Positions 23,501 to 35,496 are shown, numbered from the stretch's first letter. The stretch is DNA of 64,000 nucleotides from Papilionanthe hookeriana x Papilionanthe teres (GCA_022702705.1 CM040423.1:40445392-40509391); one strand, 5' to 3'. The notes: generated by a model not told the origin, from the letters alone. A program made the numbers and translations.

Positions 23501-24544
23501 ACAGATTTAAGAAATTTGCATTCTCAGAAATCATAAATCCTTTAGCAAATAGCCAGACAATTTATGAGCATGTGGGATAATTTAGCAATTGTTATAAAAA
23601 AAAATTTCAGGTAATAAACCGCTGAAGATACTAAATCCTACTTGTAGCCATACAACCCCTTAGAATAGCACGAATCTCAATGTCAAGTAAAAAAAGTAAA
23701 AAAGTAAAAAGATGTTCCTTATAGAATTCATAACACTGAACTCCTTATACGAATTCCTTTTCTGATTTCTTTGGGCGTGGAACATTACTCTGGATTTTTA
23801 ATAACGAAATCGTGATTAAATCTGGATTTATCGAACTAACCACAATCCTACTAGTAACCATACAACCCCTTAAAATGGCGCAGATTTTAATGTCAAGTAA
23901 AAAAAAAAGAAAAAAATTAATCCTTGAAGTTTTATACGGTTTTTTTTTTTTTTATCTGATTTCTTTGGGCGAGCAACATTACTCCTCTGGATAGTGCCGA
24001 CTCAAAGATCAACAGGCACCCTTTGCTAGTTGCAGGATAAAATAAGGCACATAAATCATCTAAATCCATTCAGAATAACTTTCAGTAAACACCAACAGCA
24101 ACCTCGCACGCTAAGTTAAGAGTATATACCGATGTAATCATCTAATTCGCAACCATACACACTCTAAAACAATGTAAACTATATAGAAAATCTTAAAATA
24201 ACCCAAAAGCACGAATCCCCTTCGAAGACCTTAAAAACAAATCAAACTTTCGGCGAACGCAAAACAAAGCAATAACGTAGATAAATGAGTTGCAATAACC
24301 AAAACCTATCTTAACAACAACAGACCATCGTAATGTCGAGATAAATTAATAATAGACCAAAGCAGCATTGACCAAACAGCATACGTACCCTCCATCTTCG
24401 CAGCCTCTCGATAGGTGCATTCTTCGACGGAATGTCAAATGCATCATCAGAAACGCATATCTCGTCGCCATTCCGCCCCTCACCACCACTCCCAATCTCC
24501 TCGTCCCTGTGCCTGACGTATCTGTTCGGCGAAGTCATCTCCAT
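8945..24544 (-). CDS. ACA: Autoinhibited plasma-membrane-type Ca2+-ATPase (ACA8/10 clade), 5' part
   Basis: P-type (type IIB) calcium pump that exports Ca2+ from the cytosol using ATP; N-terminal calmodulin binding relieves autoinhibition. Ten coding exons on the minus strand join in frame: 24544-24389, 21127-21011, 20931-20886, 19406-19294, 19211-19077, 18994-18905, 17932-17863, 9356-9286, 9182-9099, 9022-8945 (320 codons). Visible in order: acidic N-terminus; calmodulin-binding segment around RLRRWR|QAALVLNASRR (residues about 47-62); the family's NTYPQKKGR stretch; first membrane span near LTLVILIIAAVISLVLGI; second near SIAFAVILVIVVTA; actuator-domain motif TGESKI at the last exon's end. 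Family members are about 1,070 residues, so the phosphorylation (DKTGT) and ATP-binding domains are missing. A Ty3/gypsy element begins about 250 bp after exon 10, so the rest lies beyond the window or has been lost. ACA10 is the closest match from memory. The assignment is confident; the integrity of the gene is not known. Confidence 0.93.
9099..9182 (-). CDS. ACA: ACA exon 9 (actuator domain)
   Basis: 28 codons, VIRGGRRVEISIFDIVVGD to KIGDQ; acceptor TTGTTTAG, donor GTAGGT. The IVVGD motif is characteristic of P-type ATPases. Confidence 0.93.
9286..9356 (-). CDS. ACA: ACA exon 8
   Basis: 71 bp; completes an alanine codon with exon 7, then ISDYKQSLQFQNLNEEKRN through HLE. Acceptor CATTCAG, donor GTTTGT. 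Typical start of the actuator domain of ACA8-10 pumps. Confidence 0.93.
11365..11566 (+). repeat. Two-copy tandem repeat, period 102 bp
   Basis: CATGCTAGTGAATAGAAGGC starts at 11365 and again at 11467, with near-identical continuation (TACTCTTACAAATACTTTAG). Located in ACA intron 7. Confidence 0.85.
11648..12372 (+). repeat. Large imperfect tandem repeat, period about 414 bp
   Basis: GAGCAATATATGCTTTAAG occurs at 11648 and 12062, and the following roughly 300 bp recur, including GTTGTAAGTCCCACCCTACT and AGTTTACAAGTCCAAATCAC. Within unit 1 the GTAAGTCCCACCCTACTAGT block also occurs twice, so the array has inner structure. Open frames here are shadows. Confidence 0.82.
13400..14362 (+). pseudogene. 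Ty3/gypsy integrase remnant in ACA intron 7
   Basis: Plus strand. Integrase core fragments read DRDVKFLSHFWKNLCRKL near 13690-13740 and NRSLGNLLRCF near 13800-13835. The C-terminal part (14132-14362) reads RFPVGAFRKLKPRAND, then DPFRILRKLNDNAYKIDLPE and SDTFNVADLTPYF, the usual end of gypsy pol. Stops and frameshifts interrupt the core. Upstream pol is not recognisable, so the element is 5'-truncated. Confidence 0.82.
14363..15050 (+). repeat. Probable 3' LTR of the gypsy fragment
   Basis: About 690 bp of non-coding sequence directly after the integrase C-terminus, with a TATATATATG run (about 14606) and a CT-rich segment, the position expected for a 3' LTR. The second LTR is absent, so the exact ends are unverified. 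Confidence 0.45.
16680..17060 (+). repeat. Imperfect tandem repeat, period about 182 bp
   Basis: Blocks resembling AAGTAAACAAGCTTGTAAAA, then GAGCTACTTATCAAG, a poly-T run, and AATATTTTGAATGTGATCGC occur twice in order. In ACA intron 7. Confidence 0.75.
17581..17724 (+). repeat. Two-copy tandem repeat, period 71 bp
   Basis: ATGAATAGTTAGTTCTAAAC starts at 17581 and 17652. The units are almost identical over their length, so the duplication is recent. Confidence 0.9.
17863..17932 (-). CDS. ACA: ACA exon 7 (second membrane span)
   Basis: 70 bp coding GIKEGWYDGGSIAFAVILV and onward to VVT, plus one base; acceptor TTGATTAG, donor GTATGC. It is followed by the largest complete intron of this gene in the window (8,506 bp). 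Confidence 0.93.
18905..18994 (-). CDS. ACA: ACA exon 6 (first membrane span)
   Basis: 30 codons, VFLWEACQDLTLVILI to LGIKTE; acceptor TGTACAG, donor GTACGT. Hydrophobic run of about 20 residues corresponds to transmembrane segment 1. Confidence 0.93.
19077..19211 (-). CDS. ACA: ACA exon 5
   Basis: 45 codons, VKGLSNLLKTNLEKGI to PQKKGRNFL, with donor GTATGT. Typical segment just before the first membrane span of type IIB pumps. Confidence 0.93.
19294..19406 (-). CDS. ACA: ACA exon 4, followed by a GC-AG intron
   Basis: 113 bp coding TPDTVPAPSSGGYGIG through PALQQYGG. The reading frame and the family sequence (QYGG followed by VKGL) place the donor at GGG|GCAAGT (19293-19292 = GC), not GT. 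The next acceptor, TTCTTATAG, gives VKGLSNLLKT in frame. Confidence 0.9.
20519..20579. repeat. (TTA)n microsatellite
   Basis: About 20 consecutive TTA units in ACA intron 3, followed by imperfect CTACTA and two copies of CAATGATGATGAACAT. Confidence 0.95.
20886..20931 (-). CDS. ACA: ACA exon 3
   Basis: 46 bp coding AAFLFKEAAESKAPP plus one base; acceptor TTTTTTAG, donor GTCGTT. It joins exon 4 by completing a glycine codon. Confidence 0.88.
21011..21127 (-). CDS. ACA: ACA exon 2 (calmodulin-binding region)
   Basis: 39 codons from QAALVLNASRRFRY to RAHAQVIR; acceptor TTGACAG, donor GTATTT, phase 0 on both sides. Carries most of the basic amphipathic calmodulin-binding and autoinhibitory helix, followed by a charged KREEEKEQ stretch. 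Confidence 0.93.
21689..21744. repeat. (AT)n then (ACA)n microsatellite at the LINE 3' end
   Basis: An AT run (21689-21716) adjoins the ACAACA tail of the RTE LINE. The ACA part is the reverse complement of the TTG tail typical of this LINE group. Confidence 0.9.
21717..22910 (-). mobile_element. RTE-clade LINE, 5'-truncated, in ACA intron 1
   Basis: Minus strand, 3' end at the (ACA)n tract near 21717 followed by AAGCCTTGATCCCACTAAGT. Reverse transcriptase and C-terminal pieces read YDKVPRDVLWRVIEKK (about 22770-22810), GAECWPLKEKHNAKLSVAEM and SHFRWFGHIKHRP (21788-22177). The catalytic DD region has decayed. A short internal duplication repeats LYGAECWP (about 22140-22185). The 5' part (endonuclease and early RT) is absent, typical truncation on insertion. 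Confidence 0.87.
24389..24544 (-). CDS. ACA: ACA exon 1 (start codon, N-terminus)
   Basis: 52 codons starting MEMTSPNRYV and ending IERLRRWR at donor GTACGT (24388-24387). The start is the first ATG of an open segment whose downstream residues (FDIPSKNAPIERLRRWR) match the N-terminus of ACA10-type pumps. The exon ends inside the calmodulin-binding region. Confidence 0.9.
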
Positions 24545-25170
24545 TCCACCCCGCGCCGCAGGAGAGATGCCACCGACCCGTTAATTCTTCTACACAAACC
24601 AACCTCTTACTGAAAGAAAACCACGGCAGACAGCCTGCAAAACAATGTCGAGAAAGTGCATGTGAAACCAAGCTCCAGCATTAGATAACAAGGAACATTG
24701 CGGTGGATTGAGTTGAAAGCAACCTCAGAAATGAAAAAGCAGAGCGGAAAGAAAAAGACAAAAAGAAAAAAATCGCAGGCGAAACTTCGTCCAGCCTTCC
24801 TGCGACCGAGCAAAACGGGTTCAAATATCGAAAAACAAAAACAAAAACAAAAAACCCTGAACCGCTCACCACTCTCTTTTCAATCAAAGCGACAGCGAAA
24901 AGAACCTCAATCGATTCCCCTCCCCGAGCTCAACCAATCGCTTGCATCAGCAATCAATCTCCTCCCTTCCCTCTTCCTCCTCGGTTCTAGAGTGAGCTAA
25001 AACTGGATCTCCACAGCTCCCCACAGCTCTGACCTCGTTGTCGGAGATCCACCGGAAGTTTCTCGGCCCGCACGGACGATCAAAGCGAGGGATGGGCCAA
25101 CGGAGAGAGAAGAAGAAGAAGAAGTAGAAGAGGCTGAAGAAGCTTCCGCGCAGCTTCGCCTCGTGAGCTG
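24545..25170 (-). promoter_or_regulatory. Probable 5' UTR / core promoter region of the ACA gene
   Basis: Upstream of the ACA start codon. It is more GC-rich than its surroundings and carries an AAGAAG tract at 25109-25130, which is CT-rich on the coding strand as in many plant leaders. Short open frames here are not conserved-looking. Transcription start and any 5' UTR intron cannot be fixed from sequence alone. Confidence 0.4.
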
Positions 25171-27631
25171 ATAACCTTTATTTAGAAGAGGGAATTCCGT
25201 ATACAAATTTCAGCAAATAGCAAATTTATAACTTTCCATAATTAGACATTCAAGATGTTCAAAAAAACCCCTCTAAATATTTATTATTATAAATTTAAAC
25301 GCGTAATAACGGTGCAATGGGCAACACGCCGAGTTGGGTGGACTTTGTAATTCCGCTAATTGCGTCCATATACAGATGTGTTATTTAAATACGGAAAAAG
25401 ATAACAAAATAATAATAATAATTTAAAATTTAATTGTCGACCTCAGATATATTTACTAATTTACCTGTCTGTTAGCTGACCCCTAACGGGAGTTGGTGAT
25501 TCATTTGGAGAGGGCGTTAGGTGTCAATATTAGGTGTTGGTTAGAGTTAGCCTCTGTTTCGCTGTTGAAGGAGAACCTTTTGCTCAAAAAATTATGATGT
25601 TTATTATTGAAGAAAAAATGAAAATGTATGATCTTAACTTTCTTACAGTCATTGCAGTAAAGTCTTATGGGAAAAAATAGATTTCAGCTGTAGTTTTTTG
25701 AAAAATACAGTCAAAATACAATTTTATCAAATAAAAAAATTTGTGATGTGGTATCATACTACCGCCCTAAATGCACTCTTAAGATTATTTGAAATCAATT
25801 TTTATTTTTATTTTTTGTTTTTGAAAAAAAAAATAATTAATTATAAAAACAGTATTTATTATCTTTTTTTTTCTATTTTTTTTCTTTTATTGGGAGAACA
25901 TTTCTATTTTTAAAATATTAAAAAAATATTTTTTTTCTATTTAAAAAAAATAACCCTACACCTAGCACGCTGTCGTCACCCACCCACCTGAAGCCCTTTG
26001 CCCTCCGCTTCCGACCGTCGGTCGCCATCTGTACAACGCCAGTTGTCGGTTCTCACCCGGCGATGGCCTCCGCCAGTTGCTCGCCCACAGAGAATGATTC
26101 GTGCTGGGTGGAGCAAACATGACATCGTATACATAATCGGAAGTAGAGCTTAATGTTAGGCATATGTGGACCCAACAGTTTTATAAAAAAAAATAGTTTT
26201 TTTTGATAAAAAATACCTAACCAAAGATGCTTTATATATATATTATATAATAACAATACCAAATGTGTTTTCTAAAAATTAAAAACAAAAAATAAAAAAA
26301 AAAAACAAATTAGGCAAAAAAATATAATAAAAACAAAACAAATATATAAAACTGAAAGTGATCCCAAACATTCCTTTAATGATATGAGTTAGGGATTGAT
26401 TTTAAAATAATTTGACATGAATATGACCATTCTAAATTTAATTTTATTTAAGTTCAAATTTTATTTTAACATGAAAAATATTTAAATTAAATATATGTTG
26501 GTGTTAATTCTTTTTAGGACGTGGAGTTTCTTAATGTTCTTGAGTACACATCTCGATAAATACCTTGTTTTTTATAATAAAGAGATGAATGAATGTGATG
26601 CTTGAGAGAGCATCTCTCGTTTGATATATTGAGCTTCATACTCTAATAAGTTGTAGCAGACATACCTTTGTAACACACGAGATAACTCTCATTAAACTCA
26701 AATTCATATCACATTCATGCCAGGATCGAGGCTTTATTTATATTTTTATAGAGTTATCTATAAACAAATCAAGCCATAATTATCAACATATGATTCATAT
26801 TAATTTATATGATCAAAGTTCGTTCTTTTAGCATTTAAAATTCTGAATGACCTCAAAATCAAGTGTTATTAAGCTGAATGAATTTCTCTCATTGCGGAGC
26901 TTTAGTTGAAAATAAGGATGTAAAATTCAAATATTATTTGGACATTTAATTAATGTCCTAAAATTTTTCATTGCACTTTAAGTGCTCTGTTTTGGTCTCA
27001 TTTGGACTTCACTTATATCTGTTGAAGTTTGATTTGTCAGTGAATCACACTCCCAAAGAGTTTATTATATAATATTATGCAAGGAATTAATGAATGGAAT
27101 AAAATGATCAATTTTTTAATAACTAATTAAATTTCAATGAATCGTTTGAATAATTAGGGGCAAGTTCATATATAGCTTCAAAAACATGAAAAAAAATATA
27201 TTTACATCTAATCAAATGAACTTTAAAAATATTACATTATTCTAAAGTTATTGTAATATGTTCAATGATTTACAAATAAATGAATAATCATATTGAAATT
27301 TAAAAAAAATAAATAAATCTAGTAAGTCAAAATCTTACAATGTGCAATTTAAATTATCACGATACAAAGAAAATTAATTAAGTATTATTTCATAAATATG
27401 ATAATTTTAATTGATATATTAAAAAAAATAATCATATTCTTTTTCATGTTGGAGTTTTTTGGCTTTAGAATCATACTTATCTCTGTCACTAATGATTCCT
27501 CTTCTTTAGATACAAGCAAAGTCCTATAAGTTCTTATTATTAGTTATAAAATTAGTTTATAAGCTTTAGATTATGTATTTTTAATTAGCATTTAAGTTAA
27601 TTTAATATTTTAAGCATGTTTAAATTATTTT

Positions 27632-27817
27632 GAGTCCGTTTGGGGCAGCTTGTAAGTGCGGTGGCGTTTTTGAAAATGCCGCCTAACCGTTTGGTTTGCG
27701 CGTTTGAATTTTTAACACTAAACGTAGGCCGCGGTCTACTCCCGCGTTCGACCCGCGGGCCGCGTTTCAAAATTAACTGATTATCTTGAAACGCACAAGC
27801 TACCCCAAGCAGACCCT
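27632..27817. mobile_element. hAT-like MITE with GC-rich core (family M2)
   Basis: 186 bp. Ends are inverted repeats: AGTCCGTTTGGGGCAGCTTG at the left and AGGGTCTGCTTGGGGTAGCT reading in from the right. The core is GC-rich (CGGTCTACTCCCGCG, CCGCGGGCCGCG) against AT-rich flanks. Relative of the half copy at 48802-48950. Confidence 0.7.
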
Positions 27818-28969
27818 TAATCAGTGAAGAAAAATTTTTTTGAGTTGAGCTAAAGCAAGAGATAATTAATTGCACTTAGCTTCAGAGTCATTTGAATATT
27901 CTAAATCCTCAAGTAATTTGTAATTTGATATAAATTTGTCTAAATCAATACTATTTAAACCTTAATTAATTAAGCCTATCATAAGCTTCTTAAATATTTT
28001 ATTTACTTAAAATTAAAATCAATTATAAATACTTGTTGATTATTATGCGTATTTTACTAAATAATTACTTATCAAATAAATCCCAAAAATTAATTAAAAT
28101 AACATATCATGATTATTATAGCTGTATTATACCATTTTTTTTTAATCCCAAAAAAAACCCAAAAATTAAATTTATATTTTATTTTTGATATAATTATAAC
28201 TATTTTCCTAGAAATCATGAATCAAATGAGTAAATAAAATCTATGATTTTAATTTGTATAAAGTGTCATAATTACTAATAACAACTAATTAAATTTTATT
28301 TTTTACACTTATACCACTGAAGCATATAAAAACAAAATTGAAATACGTATACGTAAATACATAAGAATGGAGGGGTTTGAATGTAAAATATTTCTAAAAT
28401 AAACAGGGGCCAGGTGGCGAAGCAGGGTTACATGCATAAATGTGAGCTGGCTTTAAATGTAAATATTTAAATTTTAATTGTAATATTTTATTATTTACGG
28501 CTCATCTGATTGTATTTGATAATTATTTTTAAATTATTTTACGTGAAAGTTAGGAGGCACGTCTCATGCAGAGCTGTCGGCAGACATCGATCTTCTCGTA
28601 TAATTTTCAATTTTCTGGTCACTGAGATTTTTTTATGCGGTTGTTGGGCATACTTATCATTACATAAAATTGAAGAGGATATTAATATTTCATTAAAATC
28701 TTTATTAAGTTAATATAAATATCTATGTGTCATTTGATAGTAATTTTTTTTTATGCATCTTCATAAACACATAATGATGAAGAGCTTTGAATTCATGATT
28801 TTTACATATCCATAAGATATGAGGAGATGAAGTTTCTCTCCGTAATCCACTAAAACGGTCTGATATTTTCAGATGAAGAAAAATATACGGTGTGTGTTAG
28901 GAAGAGATAAGATCTTTCTCTGAATTCATGCACTATTTAACAACAATTCATTAGGGGGTTACTGACTAA

Positions 28970-29265
28970 TATAATTTATGATAATTTAAGTAATTAATTA
29001 AAATAAATGACACATATTACTAACCACCATCTATAAGGGGCTACTTATCAAAAAATATTTTAAGATAACTTAATTATTTAATTAAAATATATGACACATA
29101 TTAGTAACCATCATCCATAAGGGGCTTACTTATCAAAAAGAATTTAAAGATAATTTAATTAAATAATTGTCATTTGTTATTAAAGTAAATGATCCACATT
29201 AGTGAGTTTGTGGGCAATTATTATTAAAATAAATGACACATGTCAGTGGGCTTGTAGACAACGTG
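28970..29265. repeat. Imperfect tandem repeat, period about 85-100 bp
   Basis: AAATGACACATATTA(C/G)TAACCA followed by ATAAGGGGCTACTTATCAAAA recurs at about 29003 and 29089, with weaker versions at 29187 and 29230. Confidence 0.7.
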
Positions 29266-29860
29266 GGCCACAACTAAATAATTAACATCATTGAGATATA
29301 TATATGTTAATAATGATGGGTGTTTTGGTTTTACAAGAGTTTTAACTTGTAATTGACTTGTAAAATCCTTAATCAACTCTCGAGCTCTTAGTTTATTGTG
29401 TCATTAATCATCGTTGGAGCGTTTTTGTGCGACATGAGAACCTTAGAGTGATAGCATCAATACCTCGCCTCTCAAGTCCGATGATATTTATCACAATGTT
29501 ATTAACTTAAGCATCATAATTTCCTTATAATTAAGGATGAATACATCTTATAAATCGTTGATTTCATCCTCTACTAGATAAATTTTAATTTACTTGCTAA
29601 TAGAAGGTGAAGACAAGATGTTGTAGGATAATTCAATAATCTCACAACTTCTTCATGCTCATTTCTTACATACAAGTGGTTGTGTCACCGTCATGACCTG
29701 TTCGTAGAGCAGCCTTTTTGAAGTTCGTAAGTCCCTCTAGATCACAAGATCAAATTCCCATATGACCAATTTGTCAGTAGTGAGGACGGTCCTCGAATAG
29801 TGAGACACATGAGAGTAGTTGTGACTCGTATAATAGCCTCCAATCATTCTTTCAACATGT

Positions 29861-29906
29861 ATGCACACACACACACACACAACAACAACAACAACAACAA
29901 CAACAA
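29861..29906. repeat. (CA)n(ACA)n microsatellite
   Basis: About nine CA units followed by about nine CAA units in the intergenic region. No LINE body follows on either side. Confidence 0.93.
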
Positions 29907-32051
29907 GAAACAAACAGAGAATCGAGTTAGTAATCCATAGTTGTTTATATAGTTGTCATGTTGATTTGTTATTTGAGTGCTGAGCTCTATACTATCTTCA
30001 TGATTGTCCAATAGTTAAGTTATGTTTAGATGGAAAATAAAGCTTCAATTGATTAACAATCAAAATCTGATCGCATATAAAATAGCACCAATTTGAGAGA
30101 TATGGAGCAATAAATTAAACAAAAATACAAAAAAAAAACAAATCCAAAGAAATATCACACAAAGATTTAATGTGGCAAAACCCGAGAATGAGAAAAAATA
30201 AGTTAGTGGGCGGTGCTCCTCTGTGCTCCCTTACGGTCCACTTCTCAATAAGATCTAAATTGGAGACCGTTAGCACCCACAACCTTGATTTGTACCATCT
30301 TTATAATCATGTACGATAGTGTAGCTCACATTCACACTTGACCTTTCGAGACTTCAACTGAATCCAAGAATTTATCCAATTTCTCAATAAGCATCACCTT
30401 AGTCAACATATATGCACGATTTTAAGTAGTGTATATCTTATCCAAGAATAATTGCCCAACCTCTAGAAGATAATGAATAAAGTAATATCTTAGCTGAATT
30501 TGCTTTGTCTTAACATGAAAACAACATTTTTAGCAAGATGAATAACCACATACTATTACTATGAAGCTTTATAATTCTTTGCTCCTTGCCCGGTTATGCC
30601 ATAAATCCTTGTAATAAAATCATCTCCTTATTAGCCTCGGTGAGTAATATATTTGATTTTTGTAGTTGAAAGAGCAACTGATGCGTGCTAGAAAATTCAT
30701 GGCAGTAGAGTAGTAGATTATTGTCTTACCGTGATACGAAGATTCAACACACACTCAAAAAAGATAAAACAATTAATAACGACACTAAAAGTTTTTACGT
30801 GAAGAACCCATAAAAGAAAAACCATGAGACCTGACTTAGCTGGAGAGTTTTATTATAAAAAGATAATTATAATTGCAACTACTTGTCTCACAAACGAAAA
30901 ATGATTACTAGGTATTTCAATTTACAATGTAGGAACAGACGACAACAAATAATGATTGGTTGCGTCTTGTTAGTGGTGGTTGACGGTGGCTGACGGTGAT
31001 TGACGGTGGTCAGCAACGGTCGACGGAGATTGCAGGCGATCAACGACAATCAATTGTGGTGGTGCTGGACTTCAGCTCCTCAAAACTTTAAGCTATTCCT
31101 CAAATCTCAAACCCCTCATCCCTCTCTCATGAAATGGGTGGAGCTCTATTTATAGAGCTCTAGTTGTGATTAATGATAGAATATAAATCATTTTAATCAA
31201 ATGGTCCGGAGAGATTCTATCAAACATACAATGTTCGATGGATATTTGAGTGCCTTAATGATGTCAAAATTGAGTGATATCAGACTCGTTTGATTTGTCT
31301 TGTCGAGACGCTTGATTCGACTATATGCTTACCAGGTACGACATTTATTTGACTTTCCAAATATATTCGAAAAGTTTCTAATTGTGGTTTAATGGCTTGG
31401 TTGAAGTTTGTTTTTGACTTGGATTTGTGCAATTTTGGTACCGCTGAGCCGGTCAATTTGATTGTAAATTTCTTTGAAATCAGAGCTCTTGATTACTTTT
31501 AATTGATGTTTAAATATTCCGTGATCAAAATGTTACCTTAAGATTTGTGTTATGCTTCGAGATTCATTATGTTTGATGAAAATTTTTGAATGATGTATCA
31601 ATAACAATCTTTTACAGTCTAAAAACTCAACTCACATTTATACTTCCCAGAGTGAATATTTAACAATGTTGTACTTCTTCTATCGTCTAAATCTCCTGTC
31701 AAATATAAATCTACAAATCCATCTAGATTGGTCCCTACATTTCCAAAGTAAAGTCTCATATTGATTGTTCCTTCTAAATATATGAAGATCAGTCTCATCG
31801 CCTCCCAATGATATCAGCCTAAATTATCCATTTACATCCTGCATATGCAATATCCAACATCATACAAATCATAATATACATAAAACATCCAACTTTTGAA
31901 GCATACATAGTTCTCCCCCATGTTTGCTCTGCTTCAGACCCACACAATAGTTCCTTATATAGCTTATATTCAATGACTACCTAATAGGGGGTGCAAATTG
32001 ATTTGTCTTCACTCTTGTTGAATCTCTCAAGAATCTCATAAGTACTTATTT

Positions 32052-32196
32052 ACATATATAACATCTAGATTTTACAATTTATATTTCTACCAATCAAATA
32101 TTTTATATCACATTAAAAAATCATTAATTAACATTAGAAAATTCGTTAAATATATAAATATATATAAGTTGAGTGGTATGCATGTAAATTATCGCG
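32052..32196. mobile_element. MITE family M1 copy (short, diverged)
   Basis: Left arm TTATTTACATATATAACATC, right end GTGGTATGCATGTAAATTAT. A further half copy starts near 32899 (AAATTTACACATATAGCCCA). Confidence 0.5.
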
Positions 32197-33446
32197 TCAA
32201 AACTGAAAGAAAGAAAAAAAAAAAAAAACCCGCTTAAAACAACAAAATACGGCATCAATAGTTAAAACATTTAAAATTACATTAATTTGGCAGATAAAAA
32301 TAATTTATAAAAAATATTTAAATTATTATTATTTAGGTAAAAGGTCAGCACGAGGGGACGGACCCACCGAATAAGACCCGATTTTACAGGGCCTACTTAA
32401 AAAGACAAGGTGCCGACTTGCCGTACGTACTATGCAGTCCTATTTCAAAATAAATAAATAAATAAATGGATTTTCTTTACTTCTTCATACGTTATTATAT
32501 TCAGTATTGGGGGGCGTAATAATATAGCATAATATGTATATAAATTAAAAATGTACGACGTACATATTAATCAATTAATCTAAAAATGAATTTTATTTTT
32601 TTACAAGCGAAATTAAAAAAAAAATCATTAATATTATATTAAAAGTGGATTCCTTTCGTCGAGACGTTCGATTTGACCGCTAATATGCGAAATATGGAGG
32701 TCATCCGACAATTAAATTAACAGTCCAAAATCTGAAAATACACTATAATGGATTGACACGAGCTTGGTTGGACTCAGATTGAACTAATTCTAATATCATT
32801 GGGTTTGTCTTGTCGGGAAACAAATTTGCCAATTAAATTGTGATCCACATGACACATCAACTATATTAATACCTTCTACATTATTCAATATAAAAAAGAA
32901 AAATTTACACATATAGCCCATAATTCTTATATATTTATACATCTAACTAACATGTAAATTTTGATATTTACATTATTCCATCAGAATAATTTTGAAGCCT
33001 TTATTCAGCCTAAATATTATGCTTTGGATAATATAACTTTAAATTCTTTTTAAAATTAAGCAAAAACACTTATTTTAGTTATTAATTTTGCCTCATGACT
33101 TCATATGTTCTCTTCTATTTTATTTATTTTATTTTTTAATTAATTATTTATTTATTGTAATGTAAAGGAAAGCATCTCTAAAATAAAAAAAATAATTAAA
33201 AAAAAAGGTGGAACTCGACATATAAAAAGGAATAAAGCATGTTTTTTTTGAAAACTTTTGAAAATGTTAAACCTTTGACAATAATAAAAAATAAATTTTA
33301 AATATAATATTTATAAAGCAAGTTGATTTGATTCTATTTTTATTTGATTTGCTTACCCTAGTGTCCAAGCAAGCTAATTCCACACATTATTTTCTTTTTT
33401 GAAAAAAAAAAAAAAAACAAATGATCTCACAATTAAATTCTTTAGA

Positions 33447-33664
33447 GAAATTTACATATATACCGGCTAAAATTTGTTATTTATATTTATAACACTTTCT
33501 TGTTAAAACTTATGCATGAAAATGCGTATTTTATGTACTTTTAAAATGTTAATAATATTCAAATTTTTTATATAATGTTTAAAATTTGAGTGGAATGTAT
33601 ATAAATATGAATGTTCATGCAATATATATGTAAATAAATAAGAATGTGCGGTATGTAAGTAAAA
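33447..33664. mobile_element. MITE family M1 copy (diverged)
   Basis: Left arm GAGAAATTTACATATATACC and right end GTGCGGTATGTAAGTAAAAA match the family arms with more substitutions. Intergenic. Confidence 0.55.
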
Positions 33665-35154
33665 ATCATGATTATTTTACTTCAAAACATATGATATTTG
33701 TTTAGTACAATATTTTGAACCGAGAAAAAAGAAATCCTAAATGAAGCACAAACTCATTTTAGAAATCTGTTCACTAAAGAGTTTGAGTGTCAAAATAATC
33801 CTAAACACCTCGAACATTTCTTGCATTTTCACTCGACATACTCTTTAATCATGTACTTTCTGAATGATGATCGATAATTTTGTACATTTAAAGGGTGAAA
33901 AGAAGAAGCTTACATTGGCACTGTAGCTAATTTCATCTCTTTATTTATCCATGACACTATCTTTGAACAATAAAAAAATTTCCTCTGCAAATTTCAAAAT
34001 AAAGGTAGATACGATTGCATATGTTTGATTGGTACGTCCACCAAATAAAAGTTGTTACACTAAAGAGGGTCATCATATTTCAACTATAAAATCAGGTTTG
34101 ATGTCTCAAGTGATATCTATATCATTCCACTTTCTTGCATTGAAGACTCTAGAGCTTAAAAGAGCTATAGTCCCTTAATGCACCTATCATCCTTTATATA
34201 TATATATATACATAGATTGTGGTCCTCCTTCAATATCAATAGTGGAAAGGGTTGAGAGCAGAGAATACTAAAAATATCTTAATATAAATAGGATTCATAG
34301 ATTGCTTGTGAGGTAATTAATGATGTGCCATTGGGCCACATGACAGTCCCTTTCAAATACCTATTTTGTCTATTCTTAGCTCTGATGATAAATAAATAAA
34401 AAGCTAATGGCCGAAAGATTAATTAAGCTTCCAAGTGGCAATTAAAGCCTTCAAGTGAGAAAGAGAAATATAACATATCTTTCTTAAAGCATGGAATGGT
34501 CAGCTTCCACTATTAATATAGTTACGATTAAGTGTTTATAGTTATTCTTTTACTAATTTGTGAGCCATTAAGATGTAAGTAAGAATAATCATTAATTAGA
34601 AGTGTTAAAAATTGACCTGATGCATCTACTCCGTTCGAAGAGTTCACATTATGAATCTTGATAAGTTTAATTTTTTGTGTCAAGTTTGAGTTCACCCACC
34701 AACTTGATATTAAGTGGAAAATGACCCACTACCATGAAATCAACCTGCCAACTCAAATCTGGCACGGGATTGACTTGGAATTGATCCTAATAATTGTTAT
34801 GATATATATTAAAGCATTTATGTAAGTCAGCTTCGGGTCGACAAATTGAAGTGATTTGATTAGGCTCAAGTTGAACTTTTTTTTATATTTAGGTCGAGTT
34901 CGAGTCAATATCAAACCTAAACCCAAACCCACATAAATGATGCATCATCTCACATATACCGTCGCTCAACTTCACAAAGACCAACCAACATTTTTTTGTA
35001 AGGCTCGTGCAAGCCATCCAAACACGATACAATTACAAGCTATCGAAGCACCCTATCGTCAATAAAATTCACCAACTTCACCATTATTGTCACTCATAAA
35101 CTAGATGCATGATCTAAGGCAGTAAAATGAAAATAATAACATAACACAGCATAA

Positions 35155-35160
35155 TTTATT
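35155..35160 (-). terminator. Candidate polyadenylation signal of the ZML gene
   Basis: AATAAA on the minus strand about 270 bp after the stop codon. AT-rich context makes chance occurrence plausible. Confidence 0.35.
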
Positions 35161-35430
35161 GAAAATAGCCCCCAACAACATGAATGATTTTTAGTACAAA
35201 ACTAAGCCGCAAAATAATTTCTTAAGCCAATAAATAAAAAAAATAATTATTATTATAAATAAATATAGAAAACAACTATAACATGATACAGGACGGGGAA
35301 TTCTTTCTGAAACATTGGGGAAATAGCTAAAAATGCGAACCATCACAAAGGTACAGTATGTAATAATCCTCTCTCAGTCCTCTCACGAATAGCACAATAC
35401 AACAAATTCTCACATGCATATATGTATATA

Positions 35431-35496
35431 TTAGGATGAATCATGGCCGTTGGCAGTCAATGGTAGGGGCTGCATGTCTGCTGCTGCAGAATCACT
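35431..35496 (-). CDS. ZML: ZML terminal exon
   Basis: 22 codons including stop: SDSAAADMQPLPLTANGHDS, then S and TAA. Acceptor TTATTGTAG. Phase agrees with the previous exon; the C-terminus itself is poorly conserved in the family. Confidence 0.78.
   Translation of the reverse strand, partial: SDSAAADMQPLPLTANGHDSS

Larger units (their letters stand above)
25300..35100. other. Intergenic region between ACA and ZML
   Basis: AT-rich, no credible coding exon on either strand. It contains MITEs, microsatellites, the tandem repeat at 28970-29265, a GC-rich patch at 25970-26090 and a degenerate GACGGTGGTTGAC repeat near 30970-31040. Short open frames here show no recognisable domain. Confidence 0.7.

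Noticed and set aside
29861..29906. CAA tract as a LINE tail
   Set aside because: No CCACTAAGTGGG-type sequence or RT remnant on either side; simple microsatellite.
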